Assembly: GCF_020404845.1 (NCBI RefSeq)
Contig: NZ_JAIOJZ010000021.1
Coordinates: 1 to 64,000 of the forward strand
DNA length: 64,000 bases
DNA from: Streptomyces hyderabadensis
GTDB lineage: Bacteria; Actinomycetota; Actinomycetes; Streptomycetales; Streptomycetaceae
Reading direction: 5' to 3'
A program made the position numbers and the translations under genes. Under the pieces are notes generated by a model, which was not told the origin of the DNA, searched no databases, and was given only the letters and a program-made list of their open reading frames with translations. This document shows, one piece after another, positions 18,504 through 28,190 of the stretch (within the stretch, counting starts at the first letter, position 1; each line of letters begins with the position of its first letter).

Positions 18504-19542
18504 CGCCACCGGCCCCGCCGTCGAGAAGCGGGCTCCCGCGGCCGCGGCGCCGCGGGGCCTGTCCCGCAGCGCGTATCCCCGGTACGTGGCGGGGAAGCTG
18601 GCCGGTGCGGTCGTCTCCCTGTTCGCCGTCCTCGTCACGAGCTTCTTCCTCTTCCGGCTGATCCCCGGCGATCCGGTGAAGTTCATGACCGGCGGCCGCC
18701 CGGTCTCGGCCGAGCAGCTCGCGGTGTACAAGGAGGAGTTCGGGCTCGACCTGCCGCTGTGGGAGCAGTTCACGGACTACTGCGTCAAGGCGCTGAGCGG
18801 GGACCTGGGCACGTCGTACCAGTTCCACGCGCCCGTCGTCGACAAGATCACCGAGGCGCTGCCGAACACCCTGCTGCTCACCGGTACGGCCTTCGTGCTC
18901 TACACCGCACTGGGTGCCTTCCTCGGCACCCGCTCGGCGTGGCGGCACGGGGGCCTCGGCGACCGGCTCAACACCGGTCTGGCGCTGACGCTGTACTCCA
19001 TCCCGTCCTTCTGGCTGGGGCTGCTGCTCATCATCGTGCTGTCGGTGGGGGTGGACCCGATCCCGGGGCTGTTCCCGACCGGGGGGATGGAGTCGGGCCG
19101 CGAGGAGGGCTTCGCGTACGTGCTCGACGTCGCGCACCATCTCGTGCTGCCGGTGGTGACGCTGGTCGCGGTGGAGTACGGGCAGACCCTGCTGGTCACC
19201 CGGTCGGCGCTGCTGGACGAGATGGGCAGCGACTATCTGACGACCGCGCGGGCCAAGGGGCTCAGGGACGACCTCGTACGGCGCCGGCACGCCGTGCCCA
19301 ACGCGCTGCTGCCGACGGTGACGCTGGTCTTCGTCAATCTGGGGCGGACCGTGGCGGGGGTCATCCTCGTCGAGACGGTCTTCTCCTGGCCGGGGCTCGG
19401 CGGGCTGTTCTACCAGGCGCTCAGCGTGCCCGACCTGCCGCTGGTGCAGGGGCTGTTCTTCGTCTTCGCCGCCGCGGTGATCCTGATGAACACCCTGGCC
19501 GACCTGTTGTATCCGATGCTCGATCCGAGGGTGGGCCGATGA
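18496..19542 (+). CDS. Peptide-type ABC importer permease, DppB-like
   Basis: This is a 348-residue inner-membrane subunit with about six helices. It has the DppB/OppB N-terminal feature RLIPGDPVKFMTGG and the EAA loop segment DYLTTARAKGLRDDLVRRRHA that contacts the ATPases. The GTG start overlaps the end of the binding-protein gene by 8 bases, and its stop overlaps the next start (ATGA). It pairs with the following DppC-like permease. Confidence 0.92.
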   Translation: MSSATGPAVEKRAPAAAAPRGLSRSAYPRYVAGKLAGAVVSLFAVLVTSFFLFRLIPGDPVKFMTGGRPVSAEQLAVYKEEFGLDLPLWEQFTDYCVKALSGDLGTSYQFHAPVVDKITEALPNTLLLTGTAFVLYTALGAFLGTRSAWRHGGLGDRLNTGLALTLYSIPSFWLGLLLIIVLSVGVDPIPGLFPTGGMESGREEGFAYVLDVAHHLVLPVVTLVAVEYGQTLLVTRSALLDEMGSDYLTTARAKGLRDDLVRRRHAVPNALLPTVTLVFVNLGRTVAGVILVETVFSWPGLGGLFYQALSVPDLPLVQGLFFVFAAAVILMNTLADLLYPMLDPRVGR

Positions 19543-20486
19543 CCGCCGAGACCACCGAATCCGAGGGTGGGCCGCCGCCGGTGAAGTCCGGCGGGCCCGG
19601 TCCGCGCGCACTCGCCCGGCGGCGGCGCCGTGCCTCCGTCGCCCGCTTCTGGCGGGAGTACCGCAAGCACCGTGCGGGGGTGTTCGGGCTGGCGGCGCTG
19701 GTGCTGTTCGTGCTCGTGGCGCTGACCGCGCCGCTGACCGTCGGGTCGGACGTGGACAGCGTGACCGACGCGCCCGGGAAGCCGCTGGAGAGTCCGAGCG
19801 GCCGGTTCCCGCTGGGCACCGACCAGTTCGGGCGGAACCTGCTGGGCCTGCTGATCTGGGGCTCGCGCGTCTCGCTCCTGGTGGGGCTGCTCGCGGCGGT
19901 GCTGTCGGTGCTGATCGGCGCGCTCATCGGGATCACGGCCGGGCACTTCCGCGGCTGGTACGCCACGGTGATGATGCGGATCACGGACTGGTTCCTGGTG
20001 ATGCCGACGCTGGTGCTGGCGATCGTGCTGGCGACGGTGCTGTCCCGGTCACTGGGCACGATCGTGCTCGCGATCGGCGTGACCACCTGGCCGACCACGG
20101 CGCGCCTGGTGCGGGCGCAGACGCTGGCGGTGGAGTCGCGGCCGTACATCGAGCGGGCGAAGGCGCTCGGGGGCGGGCACTGGCACATCATGTCGCGGCA
20201 CGTGCTGCCCAATGTGATGCCGCTGATCCTGGCGCAGACGACGCTGATCATCTCCTCCGCGATCCTGGCCGAGGCGACCCTGGCCTTCCTCGGGCTCGGG
20301 GACCCGGCGGTCGTGTCCTGGGGCGGGCTGCTGCAGGACGCACGGGAGGCGGGGTCGGTGAGTTCGGGCGACTGGTGGTACCTGGTGCCGCCGGGCATCG
20401 GGATCGCGGTCGTGGCGCTGGCGTTCACCTTGTGCGGGCGTGCGGTGGAGGCCGTGCTCAATCCCAGGCTGGGGGTGTCCCGTTGA
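19539..20486 (+). CDS. Peptide-type ABC importer permease, DppC-like
   Basis: This 315-residue permease starts at the ATG at 19539 (MTAETTESEGG) in an ATGA overlap. The same frame is open far upstream, but that part is a shadow of the DppB-like gene. After an Arg-rich cytosolic segment come the first helix and the typical PLGTDQFGRNLL motif (near 88), then the EAA loop YIERAKALGGGHWHIMSRHVLP. It forms the second half of the membrane channel. Confidence 0.92.
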   Translation: MTAETTESEGGPPPVKSGGPGPRALARRRRRASVARFWREYRKHRAGVFGLAALVLFVLVALTAPLTVGSDVDSVTDAPGKPLESPSGRFPLGTDQFGRNLLGLLIWGSRVSLLVGLLAAVLSVLIGALIGITAGHFRGWYATVMMRITDWFLVMPTLVLAIVLATVLSRSLGTIVLAIGVTTWPTTARLVRAQTLAVESRPYIERAKALGGGHWHIMSRHVLPNVMPLILAQTTLIISSAILAEATLAFLGLGDPAVVSWGGLLQDAREAGSVSSGDWWYLVPPGIGIAVVALAFTLCGRAVEAVLNPRLGVSR

Positions 20487-21628
20487 GTCTGCTGGAGGTC
20501 CGGGACCTGAAGGTGACGTATCCCGGCGGTGCGGCCGCCGTGCGCGGGGTGGACCTGTCCCTGGCGCCGGGCGAGAAGCTCGGCGTCGCGGGCGAGTCCG
20601 GCTGCGGCAAGTCCACGCTGGCCCTGGCGCTGCTGCGGCTGCTGCCGCCCGGTGCCCGGGTCGGCGGGGAGGTGCTGCTGGACGGCGAGGACGTGCTCAC
20701 GATGAAGTGGGGCCGGGTGCGGGCGGTGCGCTGGGCCGGTGCGTCGATCGTCTTCCAGGGCGCGATGCACTCCCTGAACGCCGTCCACCGCATCGGTGAC
20801 CAGATCGCCGAGCCGATCTTGCTGCACCGCAGGGCCACGCCGGCCGGGGCGCGCAAGCGGGCCGGGGAACTGCTGGAGCAGGTCGGTCTGCCGGCCGCCC
20901 GGGCGAGTGCCTACCCGCACGAGCTGTCCGGCGGACAGCGGCAGCGGGTGATGATCGCGATGGCGCTGGCCTGCGATCCGCGGCTGATCGTGGCCGACGA
21001 ACCGACCACGGCGCTCGACGTGATGATCCAGGCGCAGATCCTGCGGCTGATCGAGGGTCTGGTGGGCGAGCAGGACGTCGGCCTGATCATGATCAGCCAC
21101 GATCTCGCGGTGCTGGCCGACACCTGCGACCGGCTCGCGGTGATGTACGCGGGCCGGGTGGTCGAGGAGGGTCCGGCCCGGCAGGTGTACGACGACGCCC
21201 GGCATCCCTACGGCCGGGCGCTGGCGGAGGCGTTCCCCACGATCGGGGACCCGGCGTCGCGGTTCGCGCCCCGCGGGCTGCCGGGCGACCCGCCCGACCC
21301 GGCGGCGGTGCCGTCCGGGTGCGCGTTCCATCCGCGCTGCCCGGTCGCGCTGGACCTCTGCGCCGCCCAGGACCAGCCGCTGCGGGAGGCGGGCGCGCGG
21401 CGCCGGGCGGCGTGCGTGCACGTGGGCTCGGACGGCACGGGCACACCGGGCGACGGTACGGCCGCCGAGGGCGAAGCGCCGACCGAGGACGCGGCTCCTG
21501 CCCGGGAAGGGGCTGCCGATGACGGCGGGGCATCCGCCGAGCGCGGGGCGTCCGCCGAGGGCGAAGGGCCTGCGGGCGGCAGGGACGCGTCGATGGAGGA
21601 CGACGGAGTGAGGAGCAGTGCCCCATGA
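20483..21628 (+). CDS. Peptide-type ABC importer ATPase, DppD-like
   Basis: This 381-residue ATPase starts at the TTG at 20483, which overlaps the preceding TGA. It has Walker A GESGCGKST, Q-loop region VFQGAMHSL, signature LSGGQRQRV, Walker B LIVADEPTTALDV and an H-loop in MISHDL. The oligopeptide-type C-terminal cysteine region (GCAFHPRCPVALDLC) is present and in relatives binds an iron-sulphur cluster. An unusual extra tail of about 65 Glu/Ala/Gly-rich residues follows, ending at the next start in an ATGA overlap. Confidence 0.92.
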   Translation: MSLLEVRDLKVTYPGGAAAVRGVDLSLAPGEKLGVAGESGCGKSTLALALLRLLPPGARVGGEVLLDGEDVLTMKWGRVRAVRWAGASIVFQGAMHSLNAVHRIGDQIAEPILLHRRATPAGARKRAGELLEQVGLPAARASAYPHELSGGQRQRVMIAMALACDPRLIVADEPTTALDVMIQAQILRLIEGLVGEQDVGLIMISHDLAVLADTCDRLAVMYAGRVVEEGPARQVYDDARHPYGRALAEAFPTIGDPASRFAPRGLPGDPPDPAAVPSGCAFHPRCPVALDLCAAQDQPLREAGARRRAACVHVGSDGTGTPGDGTAAEGEAPTEDAAPAREGAADDGGASAERGASAEGEGPAGGRDASMEDDGVRSSAP

Positions 21629-22689
21629 CCAGCACCACGACCAGCGGCGCACCCGCCGGCGCCACCGGCGGGCAGGGTGACACCGCCGGTGACACGCCCC
21701 CGTTGCTGAGCGTCCAGGGGCTGCACGTCACCTTTCCCGGCAGGCGCGGGGCGGCCGCCGCACGTGCCGTGGACGGGGTCGACCTGGACATCCGGCGGGG
21801 TGAGATCGTCGCGCTGGTCGGCGAGTCGGGCTGCGGCAAGACGACCCTGGCCCGTTCGCTGCTCGGCCTGGTGCGGCCGACCGGGGGGCGCGTCACCTTC
21901 GACGGCGCGTCCCTGGAGTACTCCTCCCGGGCGCTCAAGGCGTACCGCAGACGGGCCCAGCTCGTCCTCCAGGACCCGAGCGGTTCGCTGAACCCGCGGC
22001 ACACGGTCTACGACATCGTCGCCGAGGGGCTGCGCATCCACGGCCACGCCCGGGACGAGCGGGCGACGGTCGCCGAGGCCCTCTCGCGTGCCGGGCTGCG
22101 GCCGCCGGAGCGCTTCTTCCTGCGCTACCCGCACGAGCTGTCCGGGGGCCAGCGCCAGCGGGTCGTCATCGCGGGCGCGCTGGTCCTGCAACCCGAGCTG
22201 CTCGTGGCGGACGAACCGGTGGCCTCCCTCGACGCGTCGGTGCGGGGCGAGATCCTCGCGCTGCTGCTGCGGCTGCGCACCGAGCTGGGTCTGTCCGCGC
22301 TGGTGGTGACCCACGACCTGGGCCTGGCCTGGAACATCGCCGACCGGGTCGCGGTGATGTACCTCGGCCGGATCGTCGAGACCGGCCCGGTGGAGCAGGT
22401 GCTGACGGCACCCCGGCACCCCTACACCCAGGCCCTGCTGTCCGTGCTGCCCGAGGCACCCGGCACCCCGGTCGTACTCACCGGCGAGCCCCCGGACCCC
22501 TCGCACGTCCCCGACGGCTGTCGCTTCCACGTCCGCTGCCCGGTACTGGCGGGCGGCGAGGCCGAACGGGCCGGCGTCGCGGACGCCTGCCGGAACCGGG
22601 AGCTGGACATCCTGCGCGGCGGCGCCGAGTCCCAGGTCGCCTGCCACTGGGCCCGGGCGGAGCGACCGACGGCCGAAGCACCGCGCTGA
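21625..22689 (+). CDS. Peptide-type ABC importer ATPase, DppF-like
   Basis: This is a 354-residue second ATPase. It has Walker A GESGCGKTT, signature LSGGQRQRV, Walker B LLVADEPVASLDA and the C-terminal cysteine-containing segment RFHVRCPVLAGGEAERAG. Together with the four preceding genes it completes a BP-permease-permease-ATPase-ATPase importer. All internal joints overlap, so the subunits are translated as one coupled set. The substrate cannot be read from sequence; oligopeptides are the default for the family. Confidence 0.92.
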   Translation: MTSTTTSGAPAGATGGQGDTAGDTPPLLSVQGLHVTFPGRRGAAAARAVDGVDLDIRRGEIVALVGESGCGKTTLARSLLGLVRPTGGRVTFDGASLEYSSRALKAYRRRAQLVLQDPSGSLNPRHTVYDIVAEGLRIHGHARDERATVAEALSRAGLRPPERFFLRYPHELSGGQRQRVVIAGALVLQPELLVADEPVASLDASVRGEILALLLRLRTELGLSALVVTHDLGLAWNIADRVAVMYLGRIVETGPVEQVLTAPRHPYTQALLSVLPEAPGTPVVLTGEPPDPSHVPDGCRFHVRCPVLAGGEAERAGVADACRNRELDILRGGAESQVACHWARAERPTAEAPR

Positions 22690-22986
22690 CGGGCCGACGA
22701 GCCGACGAGCCGACGAGAGGAGGAGAGCGGAGCAATCGGAGGGGGGCGGCGACCGCGAACGGGCCCCGCGCGGGCGGTCCCTCGCGCGGGCTGCCTCCGC
22801 CGCCCCGCGTCATGGCCGTGCCCTGGTCGGCCTCAGGCCGCGACTCCGTCGGTCACCGCTCCCGCTCCCCCGGCGTCGGCCGACAGGTCCGGACCGCCGT
22901 CCGCCACCAAGCCCCCGGGGGGCGTCGTCGGTCGCATGCCCAGGGGGCCGTCGCAGCCGTCAGGCCCGAGGGCGGCGCGTCCGCCG
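22690..22986. other. Spacer between convergent importer and ribF genes
   Basis: The region begins with three tandem copies of an 8-base unit (GCCGACGA, about 22692-22716). Beyond this I see only GC-rich sequence with weak inverted repeats and no gene. Termination of the importer operon must occur here, but no strong hairpin stands out. Confidence 0.4.
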
Positions 22987-23943
22987 TCAGGTCCGCGGAG
23001 CGTCCGTCGCGGTGATTTCGCGGCACCTGTCCACGTCCGCGGCCATCTGCTCCAGTAGCGCGTCCAGCGTCTCGAACTTCGCCTGCCCGCGTACGAAGGC
23101 CACGAAGTCCACGGCCACGTGCAGGCCGTACAGCTCCAGGCCCACGCGGTCGATGGCGTACGCCTCCACCGTGCGCTCGGTGCCCTCGAACTGCGGGTTG
23201 GTGCCGACGGAGATCGCGGCCGGCATCGCCTCGCCCTGGGCGTGCAGCCAGCCGGCGTAGACGCCGTCGGCCGGGATCGCGGTGTGCGGGAGGGTCTCGA
23301 CGTTGGCCGTGGGGAAGCCCATCTCGCGGCCGCGCTGGGCGCCCCGCACGACCACGCCCTCCACGCGGTGCGGGCGGCCCAGGATCTCGGCGGCGCCCGA
23401 CACGTCGCCCTCGGCGACCAGGCGGCGGGTCAGGGTGGAGGAGAACGGCTCGCCGCCGCCCGCCTCGCCGGTGACGTACAGGTCGACGACCTCGACCTCG
23501 AAGTCGTAGACCTTGCCCTGCTCGATGAGGAAGTCCACGTTCCCGGCGGCCTTGTGGCCGAAGCGGAAGTTGGGGCCCTCGACGACCGCCTTGGCGCGCA
23601 GCCGGTCGACCAGGACCTTGACCACGAAGTCGGCCGCGGAGAGCTTCGAGAACTCCTTGGTGAAGGGGAGGATCAGCACCGCGTCCACACCCAGGTCGGC
23701 CATCAGTTCGGCCCGGCGGTGGTGCGGGGCGAGCAGCGGCGGGTGGCTGCCGGGGCGGACGACCTCGCTGGGGTGCGGGTCGAAGGTGACCACGACGGCG
23801 GGAACGCCCAGCTCGCGGGCGCGGTCCACGGCGTGCCGGATGATCAGCTGGTGCCCGCGGTGCACGCCGTCGTAGGAGCCGATGGTGACGACGCTGCGTC
23901 CCCAGTCCTCGGGGATGTCCTCCAAGCCACGCCAGCGCTGCAC
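22987..23943 (-). CDS. ribF: Bifunctional riboflavin kinase / FAD synthetase
   Basis: RibF converts riboflavin to FMN and then FAD. The 318-residue protein has the N-terminal nucleotidyltransferase motif GSYDGVHRGHQ (22-32) and the second motif FRFGHKAAGN. The C-terminal kinase domain contains GREMGFPTANV and the Asn/Gly segment SVGTNPQFEG. The GTG start is at 23943. In most streptomycetes it is linked to truB and infB; here the large pseudo-trypsin/NTPase gene lies between ribF and truB. No FMN riboswitch is visible in front of it. Confidence 0.95.
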   Translation of the reverse strand: MQRWRGLEDIPEDWGRSVVTIGSYDGVHRGHQLIIRHAVDRARELGVPAVVVTFDPHPSEVVRPGSHPPLLAPHHRRAELMADLGVDAVLILPFTKEFSKLSAADFVVKVLVDRLRAKAVVEGPNFRFGHKAAGNVDFLIEQGKVYDFEVEVVDLYVTGEAGGGEPFSSTLTRRLVAEGDVSGAAEILGRPHRVEGVVVRGAQRGREMGFPTANVETLPHTAIPADGVYAGWLHAQGEAMPAAISVGTNPQFEGTERTVEAYAIDRVGLELYGLHVAVDFVAFVRGQAKFETLDALLEQMAADVDRCREITATDAPRT

Positions 23944-24073
23944 TGTGTCCGCTCCTCGGTGCTTCCGTGGTTTCGATGGTTCCGTGGTGACCCTTACGCA
24001 GGTCTAAGGGTGCCATGCCGCCCGGCTCCGGCCCGCATCGGCATCCGCCTCGCCGCTGTGACCGAGGCGGGGG

Positions 24074-27000
24074 TCAGGCGGGGACGCGGGCGCCCGCCAG
24101 GTGCTCGATCGTGCGGCGGGTGCTGGGGCCCACCAGCGCGGCCCAGTCCTGGGGCGCGTCGGTGAACCAGCCGGTCAGCCGGGGCGCGAAGCCCGGGAGG
24201 TGGCGGGCCAGGTCGACCAGGCCGCGGTCGAAGCGGGTGGCGCCCTCGGGGGTGCGGACGAGGAGCCGCCCGGTGCGCTGGACGAGGGCGCGCAGCTCCT
24301 CACCGTCGCACCGAGCGGCCGCGTGCAGCAACGCGTCCAGGACGGCGGGGTCGTGCTCGTGGGCGAACAGGTGCTCCCGCAGGGCGCGGCGGAGCCGGGC
24401 GCCTGCCGTCGCCCCGTCGGCGGCGAGGACTCCGGCGAGCGCGGCCCGCACCGGCTCGGGCCCGTCGTCCAGGAGGCGGGTGACCAGCGGCAGGAGTACG
24501 GCGCCGGGTGCGGGGTCCAGGTCGAGGCGCCGGTCGACGTACGCGGCCAGGTGCCCGGCGGTCTCGGGGCGCTCGGCCACCGTCCGTCCGACGAGGGCGG
24601 CCACCCGGTCGGTCAGCGCGGGTGTGGTGGCGTCTGCGAGCCTGCGCAGCGCCTCACCGGCGTCCGGGCCGAGCAGGCGGGCCCGGAAGGCTTCGAGAAC
24701 GGGCTCGGGGTGGGTCGGCAGGGCGGCGGCCACCGCGCTGGGCGGGAGGTACGGGTCGCCGGCGGCGAAGTGGTCCAGGGCCCTGGGGAGGTGCCGGTCG
24801 CGGCAGGCGGGGTCCTGGACGAGCAGGGCGAGTGCGCCGCCGCGCAGCGGGCTGTCGGAGGGGCCGGCGAGCAGGACCAGGGCGGCGTGCCGGAGCAGGG
24901 TGCGGTCGGCGCCGGGGCGTGCGTGCGGGGCGGTGCGCAGTCCGTGGGTGACCGCCGCGGTCTGCCGCGCGGGACGCTCGTCGCGCGCCCACCGCTCCAC
25001 CGCGCGGCAGAGTGCCGACGGCTCCTCCTCGGCGAGGACGGCGAGCAGTTCGTCGGCGCGTCGGTGCGCGCTGTCGACGAGTACCTCGGTGAGGCCGTCC
25101 AGGCCGCGGTGGCGGTGCGTGTGCAGCAGCGCCTGCGCGGCCGTCGCCACGGTGGCGTGCGGGGTGGCGGGCAGCGGCCGCTCGTCGTCGAACCAGCGGA
25201 CGAGCAGCGGTTGTACGGCCGCGGGGTCGGCGGCGAGCAGCCCGGCCGCCGTGTCGAGGTGGCGAGGGCCGGGCTGGTGCGGCGGTCCGTCGGCGAGGAC
25301 GAGGCGGCGCAGCAGGTCCAGGCGGGTGGCCTCCGGCACGCGCAGCGCCGTCCAGAATCCGGGCCCGAGGGCCTGCGGCGCCGGGTGTCCTTCGCCGCCC
25401 CGCTCCGCGATCCCGTCGGCGAGCAGCCGCAGCACCTCCGTGTACGGCGTCGCGTCGGGTACCCGGGTGAGCACTTCGGCGAGCAGCCGGGCGGCCCACC
25501 AGGAGTGCGGATCGCGGTCCAGGGCGTGCACCAGCTCTTCGAGGGTCAGGGCGAGTTGGGGGACGCCGTGCTGCCGGGCGAGGAGCAGGACCGCCTCGAC
25601 GACGGAGCCGATGCGGTGGTGCGGCACGGGGAGGGTGTGGGCGGTCTGGGGGGTGTCGCGCCGGTGGACGAGGGCGCGCAGGGCCTCCGCCAGGTCGAGG
25701 TGGGTGCCCTGGATCCAGTCGGCCAGCTCCTCGTGCGCGAAGCGGTACCCGCCGCCCGCGGGGGTGAAGAGGCCCTCGGCGAGCACGGCGGGTGCCCAGC
25801 CGGTGCCGCCGCCCAGCCGGGCCGGGGCCGGTCCCCACGGGAACAGGGCCCCGAAGGACTCCCGGTCCAGTCCGCCCTGTCCGCGGGCGAGGCTGCGCCG
25901 GGCCGCCTCGTGGACCTGCCCGGAGACCTTTGCCGCGAGTCGGCGCACGGCGGCGCCGTGCAGGCCGTTCTCCCCGGCCAGGCGGGTGGCGACGCGCAGG
26001 CACATCAGGTCCAGGTAGGCCGCGAAGACCGCGTCCCGGGTGACGGCTGCGGGGGCCGCGGGGCCGGAGAGCGCGGCGAGCACCTCCGAGAACAGGCGGA
26101 GGGTGAGGGGGTGACCGGCGTCCGGGCCGGCCAGGGCGCCCTCCGGTACGCCGTGGCGGACGCGGGCCTCGCGGGCCTCCTCGTCGCTCAGGTCGCCCAG
26201 GCGGACGCAGGGCGGGAGCCCGGCGTCCCCACCCCCCGGGGTGCCTGCCGGCACCGGCCCGGAGGCGACGGCTGCCGTCGCGTCCAGGGGACCTGCGGTG
26301 CCGGTACCGGGCCCCGGTAGCGGTGCCACGCGGCCGGTGCCGCCACGCCACCACGGTGCAGCGCCACCAGACACCGGCCCGGAGCCAACCGCACCCGTCG
26401 CCTCCGGGGAACCTGCGACACCGGACCCCGGGTGCGGACCCGCGGGAGCGGCGGTGCGACGCGGCCACGGTGGCGCACCGGACGTCCCGCCGGTCGCCCG
26501 GGGAGTCGGCGCTCCCCCTGCTGCCGCCTCCGGGCGCACCGGCCGCAGGTCGGTCCAGGACGAGGACACACCCGCTCCCGGCCCCGGCACGGCGAGCGCC
26601 GCCCGGGGCGGCGGGGCCTCCCCGGGGCCCGATCCGTGCAGCAGTTCCCTCGGGAACTCCGCCCCGGCGTGCTCCCAGTACTCCGTGCGGCAGGCCACCA
26701 CCAGCCGTGTCCCCGTCTCCCGCAGCCAGGTGGCCGTGCCCTCGGTCCACTCGGGGAGGCGGTGCGCCAGGACGGGCGGCATCTCCTCGGGGCCGTCCAG
26801 CAGGACCAGGAGGGGCCGTCCGGCGGTGCGGGCCAGGTGGGCGACGCGTTCCGGGGTGACGCCGCCGAGGCCACCGGGGTCGTCGGGTCCGGGACCGTCG
26901 GACGCGGCGACGATACGGGCGGCCCGGGCCAGCGTCCGGCGAGCCGCGTCCGCCAGCGACAGGTCGCCGTCGTGCAGATCGGCCCCGCGCAGCCACAGTG

Positions 27001-28003
27001 TGGGAGCCGCCTCCGGACCCCGGGAACGCCGGGCTTCGAGGGCCGCCAGCTCGGTCGTCCGGCCGCTGCCCGGCGCGCCGACCAGGCCGAGCACCCGGGC
27101 GCGACCGGCGGTGAAGGCGGCGAACTCGCGGGCCACCCCGGCCCGTTCGACCGGTACCGGCGCACCGGAACCGCCGCCCGGCGCGGCTGCGGGGACCCCG
27201 TCCGTGACCGTCGTCGCCGTGAGGGCGAGCACACCGGCCAGGTTGAGGTCGGCACCGTACGCGGGGACCGTCGCCGCGTTCTCGGCGAGGAGTTCGGCGA
27301 GTGGGCCCGTGGTCGCGCGGCGCAGCGGCACGGCGAAGCCGACGTCGCTGTGTCCGGAGCTGAGGGCGGTGCCGAGGACGCCGAGGACGGCGCCGGTCGC
27401 CATGTCGAGCACGGGCCCGCCGGCCGCGCCGCCGCCCAGCCGCAGGGCGTCCCGCCCGCAGGTGCCGACGGCCAGTTCGAGGGCGTCGCCGAGGTGGTGG
27501 AAGCGGTCGGTGGCCGTGTAGGTGACGTCGGTGGCGCCCAGGACCCGGGCCTCGCGCCAGCCGCCGGCGGCGATCCGCACGTAGGTCCCGGCGGGGACGC
27601 GGTCGCGCGCGGTGAGGGGGAGCGGGTCGACGCCGAGGCCCTCGGTGCGGACGAGGGCCAGTCCGAGCGCGGGCAGCGGGGTCACGTCGGCGGCGGCCAC
27701 GACGCGGCGGCGGTCCCCGGCGGTGCTCAGCACCAGCCGGGGCAGGCCGTCGACCGCTTCGTGGCTGGTGAGCACCGTGCCGTGGTGGTCGGCGACGAAT
27801 CCCGTGCCGCGCGGGCGGCCGGCGAGGTCGTGGAAGCGGATCAGGGCGGCGTCGTACGCCCACCCGTCCGGAGCGGACGCGTGCCCCGCCGGATCGGCCT
27901 CCCCGAAGGCCGGGGATCCGCCCGGGACTTCCCGGGAGCCGTTGCCGGGCCGCTCCCCCGCCCTGCCGCCCGTCGCCTCCCGGGACCGGTTCCGCGACGC
28001 CAT
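24074..28003 (-). CDS. Trypsin-fold (catalytically degenerate) / P-loop NTPase / helical-repeat fusion
   Basis: This is a 1309-residue cytoplasmic multidomain protein. Residues about 45-235 align by eye with trypsin-like peptidases of the GTGF...LT-HHVV...DLAL...SGGP type, but all three catalytic positions look lost: Glu82 in LTSHEAV, Gly114 in GLALV, and Ala194 in GGGAAGGP. Residues about 300-470 form a STAND-like P-loop NTPase: Walker A GAPGSGRT (309-316, Arg instead of Lys), Walker B LLVLLDGPEE (398-407), and VVACRTEYW. A Gly/Pro/Ala linker of about 120 residues with a degenerate 120-base internal repeat follows. The remaining 700 residues are Ala/Leu/Arg-rich helical repeats. The ATG at 28003 follows GGGGAGG. 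A sensor/scaffold role in a conflict-type or signalling system is inferred. Confidence 0.75.
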   Translation of the reverse strand: MASRNRSREATGGRAGERPGNGSREVPGGSPAFGEADPAGHASAPDGWAYDAALIRFHDLAGRPRGTGFVADHHGTVLTSHEAVDGLPRLVLSTAGDRRRVVAAADVTPLPALGLALVRTEGLGVDPLPLTARDRVPAGTYVRIAAGGWREARVLGATDVTYTATDRFHHLGDALELAVGTCGRDALRLGGGAAGGPVLDMATGAVLGVLGTALSSGHSDVGFAVPLRRATTGPLAELLAENAATVPAYGADLNLAGVLALTATTVTDGVPAAAPGGGSGAPVPVERAGVAREFAAFTAGRARVLGLVGAPGSGRTTELAALEARRSRGPEAAPTLWLRGADLHDGDLSLADAARRTLARAARIVAASDGPGPDDPGGLGGVTPERVAHLARTAGRPLLVLLDGPEEMPPVLAHRLPEWTEGTATWLRETGTRLVVACRTEYWEHAGAEFPRELLHGSGPGEAPPPRAALAVPGPGAGVSSSWTDLRPVRPEAAAGGAPTPRATGGTSGAPPWPRRTAAPAGPHPGSGVAGSPEATGAVGSGPVSGGAAPWWRGGTGRVAPLPGPGTGTAGPLDATAAVASGPVPAGTPGGGDAGLPPCVRLGDLSDEEAREARVRHGVPEGALAGPDAGHPLTLRLFSEVLAALSGPAAPAAVTRDAVFAAYLDLMCLRVATRLAGENGLHGAAVRRLAAKVSGQVHEAARRSLARGQGGLDRESFGALFPWGPAPARLGGGTGWAPAVLAEGLFTPAGGGYRFAHEELADWIQGTHLDLAEALRALVHRRDTPQTAHTLPVPHHRIGSVVEAVLLLARQHGVPQLALTLEELVHALDRDPHSWWAARLLAEVLTRVPDATPYTEVLRLLADGIAERGGEGHPAPQALGPGFWTALRVPEATRLDLLRRLVLADGPPHQPGPRHLDTAAGLLAADPAAVQPLLVRWFDDERPLPATPHATVATAAQALLHTHRHRGLDGLTEVLVDSAHRRADELLAVLAEEEPSALCRAVERWARDERPARQTAAVTHGLRTAPHARPGADRTLLRHAALVLLAGPSDSPLRGGALALLVQDPACRDRHLPRALDHFAAGDPYLPPSAVAAALPTHPEPVLEAFRARLLGPDAGEALRRLADATTPALTDRVAALVGRTVAERPETAGHLAAYVDRRLDLDPAPGAVLLPLVTRLLDDGPEPVRAALAGVLAADGATAGARLRRALREHLFAHEHDPAVLDALLHAAARCDGEELRALVQRTGRLLVRTPEGATRFDRGLVDLARHLPGFAPRLTGWFTDAPQDWAALVGPSTRRTIEHLAGARVPA

Positions 28004-28190
28004 CGTCGAACCTCCCCGCCGTACACCCGTGCCGTGTGTTCGACGGTAGGCGCGAGATGATCAGCGGGACAGATCCCCTGGCGAACGCGCCCCCTTCCAC
28101 TCCCCCGGTTCACTCCGAGCGCCTGCCCGGACGGGTGAACAGACGGGGTGGGTTGGATACACCCTAGGGGGTGGGGGAACCGAGGGGGGA

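Noticed and set aside
22690..22986. A small plus-strand frame near 22812-23015
   Set aside because: It overlaps the ribF end antisense, has no ribosome binding site and shuffled Arg/Ser/Pro composition.
23944..24073. FMN riboswitch near ribF
   Set aside because: No conserved RFN-element segments are visible on either side of ribF, and actinobacterial ribF genes are generally not riboswitch-controlled.
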